From contig JAIWND010000001.1 in assembly GCA_025330725.1 (NCBI GenBank), positions 1,866,501 through 1,930,500 on the forward strand: a stretch of 64,000 bases of DNA, written 5' to 3'. The notes below the pieces were generated by a model. That model was not told the origin of the DNA, searched no databases, and worked only from the letters and a program-made list of their open reading frames with translations. Made by a program: the position numbers and the translations under genes. Positions 11,202-21,524 of the stretch are shown here, one piece after another (position 1 is the stretch's first letter; each line of letters starts with the position of its first letter). This DNA comes from Chlamydoabsidia padenii (taxonomy: Eukaryota; Mucoromycota; Mucoromycetes; Mucorales; Cunninghamellaceae).

Positions 11202-11787
11202 TTTTGGGAAGGGGAGGATGGAAATGCAAAGTGCGAAAGAAGCACTTGGTGCTTCCTAATTGGGAATCCTTTTAGTTGACAAAAGAGAAAGAAAATGTAT
11301 TATCGTAAACCTTGGAAAGAGATACGAAGATCCAAAACTGGCCAGGGGACCGAAGAAGAACGAAAAAAAAAAAGTGATACATCTGAGCGGGGGTTTAATC
11401 TACCAGTTAGCGTAATACTGTTGATCGACAACATCCGTTTGTGCCATGTGAGTGAGATTTGCTACACCGAGTCAATTCGGCTTAGCTCCTCAATCCTGAC
11501 TTATTGGGTGTATAGTTTGCGGGATATGAAAATAGTCTCGATACTTAACGGCACCAGTAAAGAGATCAAAAGCACGCCGTGTCACATTTGCTTGTACCAT
11601 TCACTTCTCTCTGGTTCAAAATTTTTCTTTTTTTTTTGTTCTCCGCTCATTTATGATATGGATAGGACGGATGATTCCCGGGTTTCTTTTTCTCTTTTCC
11701 TTCCTTTCGTTTTTCTTCTTCCTTTGGACTTTTTATCCTTCCTTCACTCTTTACTAACATATCCAAAAAAAAACATTGGTAAGCAAA

Positions 11788-14700
11788 ATGCCTGGTACTA
11801 GCACAAGAATATCAGGGCCCAGTATTCGACAACCACTCCGTCATCCTCGCCCTCAACATCAGGAGCATGATATCACCGAACAAGCCGAAGGTGCTGAAGA
11901 TGATGGTGTTGCCTTTCGACAGGAACCAACTGAAGATGGTGAAGGTGTGATCCTTAATGATGAACAAGTCATTCATCATCATTTGGCTATTGGAAGTGCT
12001 CTCAGTAAACTGCCTTCCTCGACCGGGGGCTCGTCCAACTTTACTCCACAACATGACAAAGAAGGTAAACCAATCAAATCGCACGGCCCTGAAACTTTTG
12101 GTGATATTATGTTGCATCCGATCAAACAACTCGAATTTCATCGACGTCGTATGAGTGTTTTTGAACATGAAAAACACGAATGGGAGGAGAAACATCCTCA
12201 TGGGGGTGATCATCCTACTTCTGCTGGTGGAGAAAATGCTGATCATACCGAAATCGATGCATCTGCTCCTGCTAGTACTGCCGTTGATGAGGAATCACCA
12301 GCTACGCCCATGTAAGTTGGAATCGGACATTCTTTATATTTATGCATGAACTCTCATCCACTTTTTCTTTTGTATGGATAGTAAGCCCACAGTGAAAACG
12401 GGTAAATAGAAGATCTCACCAGTTGGGAAGAAAGGATCATCGAGTAAACGGGAACTATCCATACTAACACATGTGGCTTTCTTTCGGCTAGTCATCCATT
12501 TTAAGCATCTTATGGGCGAACAAGCTATCCGTGTAACCAAACCTGTCATTGACCAATTAATGGACCCGGTAAAGTGCCACGGTGCTAATTTAAAATCCCG
12601 ATGATGCGGGTATTTCAAATCCCTCTCCTTTTTTTTTTTTTTAACTAATTCTCTTTCCCTTTTTTAGCTCTCACTCACTGGCGATGAAGTCCTTCAATTA
12701 TACAAGGTCAAGGACACTGATGATCTAGTTGAATTCTTCCACCACACCAAACGCGATTACTCTCTCAAGATCCACAAGACTGTCAACCTCCATCAAAAAA
12801 GAGAAGAACTTCGTGCTGATATTGACGAAAAGAAACAAGAATTTGAAGAACGCACTCGTAAGTAGTAATCGAATTACAGACCACTCTTTATTAATTAATG
12901 CCATCTTGTTTTTATTTTAAACCATAGACTTTAAATTCAAGGGCAGTGGAGAAGAACAAGAAAAAAGCAACGATAGTTTGGTGGCCATGTCCTTGCCTAA
13001 AGGTGCTATTGAACTCAACTCGAATGTCTTTTTGGAGTTCCGTTTGATCGAAATTCAACCTGAAGCAGAACATGAAAGTACTAGACGACCTATTTTTGCG
13101 TAAGTCATGAATATTAAAAATAAGGGGGGGGGCATTATGGAATCAAGAATGCACTTGCTAACTACTACTTCTTTCATATAGACTACCTGATCCTGATTTA
13201 TCTGATGAAATTGGTGAAGAAACCTCTGCTACTTGGGTTGAACTATTCAGCGATGTGTTTTACGTTGGTTGGTTAAGGTAAAATATATTATATAGGGTTT
13301 TGTGGCAATGACCATTTATTAACTTGACCCCCTCTCTTTTTTCAAATAGCTCTTTTACTCACAGTCATCACATGGTCGACTCTTCCTCTTTGGCTGCTTA
13401 TGTTGGTTGGTTTGTAGTGATGTGGTGGACTTGGTGCTCAAGCGCTTTGTAAGTGAAAAACATGGAAATTGATACAAATGACATGTGCTAACATGGTATG
13501 ATGTTGATGTTTTTTGATTAGGTATTCTGCTCGTTATGATAATGGTGGTAAGTAAAAGAAGATCAGCTATGAAATGAAGCTTTTTGAAAAAAGGTTACTC
13601 ACATCTCATTTTTTGTTAATCTTACATTAGACGTTATGCATCATATCTACAAAATCATTGATCTTTGTGGTTTGATTGGAATGGCCGGTGCCTCCGAAGG
13701 CTACAGCACTTTTAATTCCAAAGGATTTATCATTGGTTATATGGGTAAGGAAACAAAAGAAAAAGAAAAAGAACATTGTCATGTATACTAATATTGACTT
13801 TTGTTATCAAGTGATGAAGGCAGTATTGTTGATTCAATACAGTGTTGTGTTATGGGCTGCTTCGTTATCTGGCTCTTTTGCTCGTCGACCTCTCTCCATC
13901 TATGTCAGTGTCAATATCTTGGCCATCATTCTCTGGGGTATCTCTCTTCTCTACTCTGGTGCTGAAACTGGTTCCACTAACGAAAAGATTTGTTTCGCTC
14001 TATGGTATATCAGTATTGGTGTGGAAGTTGTTGTCAATATGTCATTGCAACGCTTCAAGCAAGTCTCTTTGGCGGCAAGTCATTTGGCTGAACGATTTGG
14101 CCTCTTTACTATCATCATCTTGGGTAAGGAAAAAAAAAAAAAGATATGAAAAACACCTTGGTGATGACTATTGATACTAAAACTTTTAATACTCTGGTTA
14201 TAGGTGAAAACTGTATTGGTTTTGTCAAAATGGTATCAGAATCACATGCCGAAGTTAGAGTTGTGTAAGTAAAAGGTACAGACACAAAGGGAAACGATGT
14301 ACTAACTTTCCAATCCAATTTTGTATTTTTTATATTTTTTATGATAAATAGGGTGGCAAACATGTTTGGCTTGGTGATCATCTTCCTATTTTTCTTTATG
14401 TACTTTGATGACTTCTCTAAAGAGGTATATAATAACCTAATCGGATTTGTTTTTAATGCAGATCTAACCATTTTTTGTTATAATAGATTCTCAACTCTGT
14501 CCAAGTCAGCCAAATTTGGATGTACCTGCATTTCCCTCTGCATCTCTGTCAAGTCGCTTTTGGTATTGCGATGACAGATATCATTACTGCCTATCGACTT
14601 AATTTCGATATTCCCAACGATGCTGCTGGTACTCTTTACAGGGAATGTATGAGTTTGGAAAGTGGTAGTGCTCATGGTGGCACTCACTCTGCGTCGAACG

Positions 14701-15150
14701 AAACTGACCCTGTGGTTGCTGGTGGTCATGCCGCTTACACCATGGTCCAATCATTTACAAAGGCGATAATGATGGCATCTGCTACTGCTGCTGAAGGCGA
14801 ATCTGCTGGTGATACTGATTTACTTGGTGCATGTGAAGAAATTGGTCGTACCTCTGACAGTCTAAACTATGTCTTCCAGGCATTCTGGATATCTGGTGGG
14901 CTAATTCTCTCTCTCAATGCTTTGATCAAGTTGGTGAATACCCCTGTAAGGGAAAAATGGTCCCGAGTTATCTGTGGCTCCCGATTATTGAATGCTGCCG
15001 TTTTCTTTGGTTTGTCAGCTGCTACTTTTGCTAATTTTAATGGCTTGGGTATGTTGGGTATCATGATGGCTTGTTTATTGTTACAATGTAAGTGAAAAAA
15101 AATGAATGATGATTTGATAATCATTATACCCCGAACTCACTCGTCCCCTT

Positions 15151-15201
<51 letters not shown>

Positions 15202-15229
15202 GATAGCTTCCATCGATCTCCTTGATTAG
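11788..15229 (+). CDS. LtrA-family (low temperature requirement) membrane protein
   Basis: About a dozen exons encode a polytopic membrane protein of roughly 780-800 residues. A hydrophilic N-terminal part, about 360 residues, precedes the LtrA domain, which opens with the diagnostic TWVELFSDVFYVGWL. It continues through MVDSSSLAAYVGWFVVMWWTW, HHIYKIIDLCGLIGMAGASEG and HLAERFGLFTIIILGENCIGF, all typical LtrA blocks. Further membrane segments follow to the C-terminus SSIDLLD. Exon 2 (12382-12401) is only 20 nt long but keeps the frame from phase 2 to phase 1. The last intron contains a run of 47 T. Bacterial LtrA was named for growth at low temperature; the transported substrate or role in fungi is not established from this sequence. 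Confidence 0.85.
12589..12623. promoter_or_regulatory. Two clustered CGGGATTT-type elements in an LtrA intron
   Basis: AAAATCCCG (12592-12600) and ATTTCAAATCCC (12612-12623) lie in the intron starting at 12569. Both are minus-orientation versions of the recurrent element. Confidence 0.35.
15153..15199 (+). repeat. 47-nt poly-T tract
   Basis: Unbroken T run in the polypyrimidine region of the last LtrA-gene intron. Length in the true genome may differ because such runs are hard to sequence. Confidence 0.9.
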
Positions 15230-15970
15230 ACCTAGTTTTTACCCTTTTAAACCACTTTATACTCATACTTTTGTTATACCATGATTATTATATCATTGTG
15301 TTTAGTTATTTATTTATCATATCTTCCTTTTGTATTCTTTTATTATGTTATCATTTACTCTCCCAACCATCTTAAAAACTAATAAAATACGGATGTCGGT
15401 GTATTAGGGCATTCACTACACTAAATTTAATGGCATTTGTAAGTCCACCTCCACAGTGGTCCACGAACTCGGTCACTGAAGTTAGCACGGCACCAAGTAT
15501 ATACCAAATGACCATTATCTCCTTCATCACAAATAGTTACAACCTACATTCATGTATATACCATCGTCCACTCTTCGCTTCGCTCGCCTCCTACCCACAC
15601 ACCAGCCACCACCCCACCAATACGCATAAAACTTTGAATAAAATAACAGTTTATGTATTAAACGTTGGGTTACAGTTAATTGGAAAGCTGTTAATATGGT
15701 GTAGCTGAAAGAAACAGGAAAAAAAAAGTGTTGGCATAGACGTTAATGATTAGGCTATGACGGCGTGATTGGGCTATGGCGGGCGTTGTTACAGTGTAGG
15801 CATTGGTTTTGGCATGAATAGCGAAATCTCTCTCTACCCAGCTTCTCCCCCTGCCTCCCTTTTTGCGGGGGCACTCACTCTATCATAGAAAAAAAAAAAG
15901 AAAAAAAAAATTCGGCGGCCGCTCGTAGGATTTCTCTCCATCCAGGGAAAGGCTAGGCGAACGCAATTTA

Positions 15971-16140
15971 GGAAAAGCTCTACTCGCTTCATTATCAACA
16001 GATGCTAATGACTAAAGTTGTGATGTGGACACTATGGCATATTTCCAACATAAGTCACCGCAAAAGCCAAGCTCCAAGACCCTTGTGTCGGTCAGTCCAG
16101 ATTTGCGATGACTTTTACCTGTCATTGCAAGAAATAAAAG
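15971..16140 (+). repeat. Dispersed repeat, copy A
   Basis: Begins GGAAAAGCTCTACTCGC and includes AACAGATGCTAATGA, GTGATGTGGACACTATGGC and AAGTCACCGCAAAAGCCAA. It matches copy B, 229 nt downstream, at a high level over about 150 nt. No terminal inverted repeats or coding signature are seen. Confidence 0.75.
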
Positions 16141-16198
16141 AAAAGTACGAAGAGGAACCAGACTTCATTTCAGATCCCGCCTGCCTCTACTAAGATTT

Positions 16199-16360
16199 GG
16201 AAAGGACTCTACTCGCTCCATTGTCAACAGATGCTAATGATTAAAGTGGTGATGTGGACACTATGGCATATTTCCAATATAAGTCACCGCAAAAGCCAAG
16301 GTCCAAGACCATTATGTCAGTCTGTCCAAGTTTGCGAAGACTTTTTACCTGCCCTTTGCG
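16199..16360 (+). repeat. Dispersed repeat, copy B
   Basis: Near-identical to copy A from GGAAAGGACTCTACTCGC through TGCGAAGACTTTTTACCTG, with scattered substitutions (for example ATTAAAGTGG for ACTAAAGTTG). The tandem spacing suggests local duplication of an old element. Confidence 0.75.
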
Positions 16361-17040
16361 GCAATGATTATTTTCTAGACTTCATTTCCAACCGCCGAAT
16401 ATCAAAATTCCGTGCGCCTAGCTATTCCCACTTTAAAGGAAACTCGGGATGTGGACAAACCAGGTTCACCTGTTATTGATGTGCTGAAGTAAACGAATGA
16501 CAGGTTTCATTTTTTAAATCCCGAAAATGTCTCCCTCGCATTGATGACAGGGGGGAAACAGGGCCACAGTCATCTGTTTGACTTGGTTAAATGTCTACAG
16601 ATACGTAAAGAGTAATCGCTAATTGTGTACTTATTTTCCTGCCAAAAAAGTATCCACATGCTTGAAAGGGTGATGTAGTACAATATGCATAATAGCTTTG
16701 TGAGAGAGAGGGGAAACCTTCTAAATTATTCCAACTTACTTGGCCTTATTGTTTTTGCTTTTTTGAATGGACAGTAAAGTGAAAATGGTGCATTGATAAA
16801 ATAACCCAACCCAGTTTTAGGTCTTACCATGAACTTCTTCAGATTCAGGAATTCTTTTCCTCGAATTTGATTGGCTGAAGAAAGTCTGAGAAAAAATCAT
16901 GGCCTATGAAATTCCCCAATCGTTTCAAATTCTCGACAAAACAGTCCGATCGCATATTTATTCTCTTGGGCATCCTGCCTCTCTTTCTTTCATTTTTTTT
17001 TTTCCCACTTCCTTCTTCTTTACTCACAACATTATACCTC

Positions 17041-19224
17041 ATGAAGATTACTCACTTTTTACTTCTCTTTTGCTTTTTAACTTTATTTGATTCTGGCGTT
17101 ATCACTTCTGCTAATATTGACCTTACACGATCACCAACACAAGATGCTGATACGCATCCTTCCATGTCCTCTCGCCTACCTGGTATTCCAGTTCCTGAAT
17201 TTGTGACCAACCTCTTCTCAGATAACAGCAACAGTAATCGATTAACGACAAAGGATTCTCATCTTACAATAATGCTCGGCAAACCAAGTTATGGATGGCG
17301 GCCACGATTGGAAAAGCTGATTCGTACTCTTATGGTTATCACAAATCATTATTCGACGGTATTGAACAATTGGTTGGTTAAAAATGTAGTGCACAAATTT
17401 CTTGACTGTTTGACGACTATACAATGGAAAATAATCGACTGGCGCGAATCACCTTCTCTGGAATGGTATCTTCTAAAAGCGAACTGGTCTACTTTCTTAT
17501 ATCGGTTTTACGACAACTATCTCGACTCGACTATCAAGGCATTCAAATTCGACGACAGGTTTCTGACAAAGACGATCACCAACATTGACTTTTATCACAA
17601 ATACCTGGGCAAGACAACCAAGGTTATCAACTCTTATGACAATTACCTGGAAAAGATCATCGACAATATCAACTTTAATCGTATCATCCATTGGCGCGAC
17701 ATTAACGACAAGGATACCATATTCAATAGAATTACAGGAAACATCACTAACATTCCACCGGCTCATCTCACCAATCACATCAATCTCAATCACCATGATC
17801 TCGTACCTGACCATGAAGGATGCTATCATGATATTTTCGGTACTATTCTGTGTGTGGATCAAGACAGCTTACTGAATGACGATGAACTCAAGGATCGAAT
17901 GGACACTTTATTCGAAGCAATGACATATGAAGATCGGTCTCATACACTGCGGTATAAACAACATTTTATCCAATGGGCCACTACTGCATCAAGAAGGACA
18001 ACTCGCACTCTACATCAAGCATTATCTCTCTGGTACCAACAAACACAGGTGGCATATCGATTCTTGGACGATGCGCTTGGCCTTGTTCCGTCATGCAACA
18101 ATCATCATCACACCAACAAAGACCGGTCATCATCATCTTCCTCAACTTGTCCCATCGTCTTATTCCCATTCTCCGTATCGCCTTTTGATACCTCGTTTGA
18201 TGCATCCTCATACTCTTTTAGCCACCCACTGTCTATGCGATCAACATCATCACCCTCACCCTCATGCACAACGCTTGATCGGTCATTCTTCTCACTTGCA
18301 CCTCTTCAACAACCAGGCTGGACATCATGCACACAAGACACCAACAACAACAACAACCCGAAAAAGTACGATATTCCTGATGCCTATAATCGTGATCAAT
18401 ACAACTACATGCTATCTCGACTGGAAAAGGAACTTATGGACAAGCTGAAACGATTGGAAAAGGAACTTTTACAAGAATATCATCGGGCCATGGTATCGGC
18501 GCCACATCTCTGGAAAATCAACCATCGACCTTACCAGAAACAACAATATCATGAACAGGATCATCTTCAACGACCAGGCCATGCAACACAACGAATGTAC
18601 CAACAACTTCGGCTATACATCACCATCTCCTTCCGCCAGTTATATACAAATTCAATTCAACAATTGATGGATGCGACTCGACAATACGATGTGAAGGCTA
18701 TGGAACAAGTCAAGCAAGCACGTGAAGAATGGAAATGGGTGGAACAACAACAGCAGCAACAACATTCTGGCCATCATCATCACCCACGAAAACAAGAACA
18801 AGACACCGATTATGAAGCACAATGTCAACAATGGTGGCGGAAAAAAAGACCATGGAGTCTGACTCGATCATTAGGTGAATTTTTAAACGACGACTACAAC
18901 TTTAATCTTCTCTCGGTCATTGCTTTCTTCAAACCCACAACACAACAAACAACTTTGGCACCGTCCACTACTCATGATACGAGGGCAACATTATATATCA
19001 GTCAAAGGGCGGACATGGCAATTCAACTACACCGGGAATCATTACTACAACAATGGACAACATCATTCCAAAACATCAACCGAAGGTCTCAATCGATGTG
19101 GGTTTCCGCAATGGATCAAGTACAAGGAAGGCAGCGACTAATGCCGGACTGTAAAGAGGGCTGTCAATTAGTCCTTCTTTTGGTCAAAATCTTCCTGCTG
19201 ATTCGATTCCTTTTATTCTTCTAG
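17041..19224 (+). CDS. Large single-exon secreted orphan protein
   Basis: An uninterrupted 727-codon frame. The frame is open further 5' (to 16906), but the ATG at 17041 is preferred: it gives a clean signal peptide (MKITHFLLLFCFLTLF, then SGVITSA) where the longer start would give a second, poorer hydrophobic stretch. The body has no domain I recognise. It is rich in Asn, Asp, Tyr and Trp. A loosely repetitive part at about residues 155-235 carries recurring FYDNYL/FYHKYL/YDNYLEK units, followed by a Ser/His-rich stretch and a Gln-rich helical region (about 450-620). The last 17 residues are strongly hydrophobic (LVLLLVKIFLLIRFLLFF), suggesting a membrane anchor. Absence of introns contrasts with almost every neighbour. 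Confidence 0.78.
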   Translation: MKITHFLLLFCFLTLFDSGVITSANIDLTRSPTQDADTHPSMSSRLPGIPVPEFVTNLFSDNSNSNRLTTKDSHLTIMLGKPSYGWRPRLEKLIRTLMVITNHYSTVLNNWLVKNVVHKFLDCLTTIQWKIIDWRESPSLEWYLLKANWSTFLYRFYDNYLDSTIKAFKFDDRFLTKTITNIDFYHKYLGKTTKVINSYDNYLEKIIDNINFNRIIHWRDINDKDTIFNRITGNITNIPPAHLTNHINLNHHDLVPDHEGCYHDIFGTILCVDQDSLLNDDELKDRMDTLFEAMTYEDRSHTLRYKQHFIQWATTASRRTTRTLHQALSLWYQQTQVAYRFLDDALGLVPSCNNHHHTNKDRSSSSSSTCPIVLFPFSVSPFDTSFDASSYSFSHPLSMRSTSSPSPSCTTLDRSFFSLAPLQQPGWTSCTQDTNNNNNPKKYDIPDAYNRDQYNYMLSRLEKELMDKLKRLEKELLQEYHRAMVSAPHLWKINHRPYQKQQYHEQDHLQRPGHATQRMYQQLRLYITISFRQLYTNSIQQLMDATRQYDVKAMEQVKQAREEWKWVEQQQQQQHSGHHHHPRKQEQDTDYEAQCQQWWRKKRPWSLTRSLGEFLNDDYNFNLLSVIAFFKPTTQQTTLAPSTTHDTRATLYISQRADMAIQLHRESLLQQWTTSFQNINRRSQSMWVSAMDQVQGRQRLMPDCKEGCQLVLLLVKIFLLIRFLLFF

Positions 19225-19921
19225 TCTAGTTTATACATACATATATATCACAACAACTATATCATCATCATTATATCCATTCAATTCATTCTGTTAAATA
19301 AAACTCAAATCATTATCATATTCCTTGTCTTGTCTTGTCTTTTTATCATATAGGTGTCTTTTGCAACCGTATCCGATATGGGATTCAAATCCCGCCTATG
19401 ATCGTCAATCACTCGAAAAGATATGTGATGATGGAAATAAACAAGGGCATAATAGTTGGGTATATCATAAAAATAGTCCTTCATGTATGCATGTACTGTA
19501 TTGACTTCTACGTACCAAGGATTCATAGGTATGCTTTTTTGTGTTGATACGAACAAGGGATGCATTCTCAAAGCCAAACACCTTTTGAACTCACCCAAAA
19601 AGCCGTATCTTAATCATTACTTGGATAAGAATGATAGCCAATCCGATATGTACCATAGACATGGAGACTTTTTTCTATCTTGGATACAAAGTCCCCCACC
19701 TTTTTATTTTAAAATTCCGCCATTCATGCAATTCAACACCCGCATTTTTTTTACCCTCCATTATGAAGATGACCACTGATTTACCAAGACCTCGATCTAT
19801 ATCAATGTAATATCTACACCCTTTTCCAATCCAATTCCCCCACCCCCAACAAACAAACATATACAAAGTGTAGACACATTTTCCTTTATTAGATTATAAA
19901 AAAAAAGATAAGACAAATAAC
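19225..19921. other. Convergent intergenic region
   Basis: 3' flanks of the secreted orphan and eS6. AATAAAAC at about 19296 is a likely polyadenylation signal. GGGATTCAAATCCCGC at 19380-19395 is a near-palindromic version of the recurrent element; it resembles a tRNA T-arm, but no tRNA surrounds it. Confidence 0.5.
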
Positions 19922-21000
19922 CTAAGCAGAGGCAGACTTTTGCATGGAAGAAGTACGACGACGTTCCATCTTCTTGTCCTTGGTTTCCTTGACACGCTTG
20001 GCCAACAATTGCTTGTATTCGGCTTCGGCTTCCTTGGAAGCTTCGGCACGTCTGCGCTTGATGGCGACCCGGTGACGCTTGCGTTGGAGAGTGGCAGGAG
20101 TAACCAAACGTTGAATCTTGGGAGCCTTGGTGTAAGGCTTCTTTTCAGGGTTCTTGGGTTGGACTTCACGACGGATCACATACTTGCGGACATCATCAGC
20201 ATAAGACAAGTTGAAGAACTTGCGGATCTTGGAGGCACGCTTGGGACCGAGACGCTTGGGCACGGCAATGTCAGTCAAACCGGGAATGTCTTGTTCACCT
20301 TGCTTGACCACCACCAAAGAGAGCACGGCGAGATCGGAAGAGACGATACAACCACGGACGGATTTTCTCTTGCGTTCACCGGTACGACGAGGACGGTAGC
20401 AGCTGTGGCCCTTGGAGAGCAACAAACGCACACGGTGAGGTAAAAGCACACCTTGCTTCATGGGGAAACCTTGCTTGTCGTTACCACCAGAGATACGGAA
20501 GACGTAGCCCTTGAATTCATCACCGAGAGCATCACCAGGGACTTCTTGAGACATGCGCTTGTCATAGAATCCACGACTATTATCGTGAGTTGAGGGCAAA
20601 TATTAAAGGAAGTCAAGGAATGATTAAGTCATACATATAAAAAATAAAAAAAAAAGTGGAGTAGTTAGTTATCGTTGGGTAATGCATAATATCTCTCCAA
20701 TGCCTCCACCAAACATGCCCTGTGTTTTCAATGACCCATTCCAAATGTTAAATAATGTTATAAGATACTTACAGACGACGTTCATCATCGATTTCGATCA
20801 ACTTTTGGCAGCCAGTGGCTGGATTAGCAATGTTCAACTATAATTATAAAAAGTTACATTAAAAAAAGGTCCATTAGTCTATATCCTGTCAATCCATCCA
20901 TCCATTCATCCATCCATCCATTCATTGTCGTAAAGTATATCAATCAAATAATGATAACCGATGTATTTTGTTCTTTCTTTTTTATGATACGCACCTTCAT
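19922..21000 (-). CDS. RPS6: 40S ribosomal protein eS6
   Basis: Three exons (21000-20995, 20837-20773, 20576-19922) give 241 residues. The first exon encodes only Met-Lys before a long first intron, a common pattern in eS6 genes. The protein begins [31 protein letters not shown] and contains the family blocks [41 protein letters not shown] and [13 protein letters not shown]. The basic tail ends [13 protein letters not shown], whose serines correspond to the S6-kinase-phosphorylated cluster. It is a small-subunit protein contacting rRNA. The first intron holds a (CCAT)n tract. Coding is codon-biased, as expected for a highly expressed gene. Very secure. Confidence 0.98.
20886..20930 (+). repeat. 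CCAT tetranucleotide tract in eS6 intron 1
   Basis: Imperfect (CCAT)n/(ATTC)n array. A matching (GGAT)n array occurs upstream of eS7 at about 22727-22745. Confidence 0.7.
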
Positions 21001-21524
21001 GGTGTTAACCGCTGCTAGGAAGAAAGGAAAGAATCCAGTCGGGCCAAAAATTGAACGAGTTAACTTACACCATTAAAATTCAATTCCCGCCGAAATAGCG
21101 GGATTTCAATTTTGCCACGTTTTTGACACTTTTCTTTAACAATGTGCCATGCATGATCCCCTTCACCTGCCATTTAGCTAGATTATTATATCGAGTGGTG
21201 GAAAGAAGTTCACTTTTAGTTTTCACAAAGAGGGTCTTCATTTTATGAGGCATGAGTCTAAAGATTGCCTTCGATAGACAGAGTAGGTACCACCAGTCCC
21301 AGGTTCTTCGTGTCATCGTTTCAACCTCAAACTTGGTAGGAAACTTGAGATGGGTACAAGGAAAACACACTCTTGATACGATCCTGAATGACAATGAGCA
21401 GTATGAAGAACCATCATTCGGGACTGCGTTTCCATTTTGGTGTAAATCGTTAAAAAGTCAGATCCCGCTTTTTTTTTCCTTTTCTTCTTCTTCTTCTTCC
21501 TCCTTCTCTTTTATTAATTCCATC
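21001..21524. other. Divergent promoter of eS6 and eIF4E
   Basis: A 524-bp bidirectional promoter between two translation genes. It contains the inverted CGGGATTT pair at 21076-21114 and an AGATCCCGC partial copy at about 21470, close to the eIF4E start. The T/C-rich tract just before 21525 is a typical leader. No gene seen. Confidence 0.6.
21076..21114. promoter_or_regulatory. Inverted pair of CGGGATTT-type elements
   Basis: Left arm AAAATTCAATTCCCGC (21076-21091) and right arm GCGGGATTTCAATTTT (21099-21114) are inverted copies matching at 14 of 16 positions, separated by 7 nt. The pair lies about 76 nt upstream of the eS6 ATG. Confidence 0.5.

Larger units (their letters stand above)
10637..11787. 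other. Divergent intergenic region
   Basis: Shared upstream DNA of the peptide precursor (-) and the LtrA-like gene (+). It contains the minus-strand TATAAATA at 10736-10743 and a perfect CGGGATTTGAAAT element at 11189. Several frames of 60-170 codons are open but have no domain, no splice support and a biased composition; I do not call them genes. Confidence 0.5.
15230..17040. other. Gene-poor gap with dispersed repeat copies
   Basis: No gene is recognised. The middle holds two tandem copies of a dispersed repeat (listed separately), and a NotI-like GCGGCCGC occurs at about 15915. A TTTAAATCCCG element is at 16513, and the right end is the likely promoter of the downstream secreted orphan. 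Short frames at 16002 and 16231 are open only because they lie in the repeat copies. Confidence 0.55.

Noticed and set aside
10729..11801. Several plus-strand open frames of 60-170 codons
   Set aside because: No domain, no splice support, low-complexity composition, and they lie in a divergent promoter region.
16002..16479. Two similar short proteins (MLM..KVVMWTLWHISNISHRKSQ) as a gene pair
   Set aside because: The similarity comes from duplicated repeat DNA; the frames diverge after the repeat and lack gene signals.
16906..17040. Upstream start of the secreted orphan (adds 45 residues)
   Set aside because: The ATG at 17041 gives a canonical signal peptide; the longer form would place a second hydrophobic segment before it.
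19360..19410. tRNA gene suggested by GGGATTCAAATCCC (T-arm look-alike)
   Set aside because: No acceptor, D-arm or anticodon arm can be drawn around it; the same word occurs elsewhere as the recurrent element with varied flanks.
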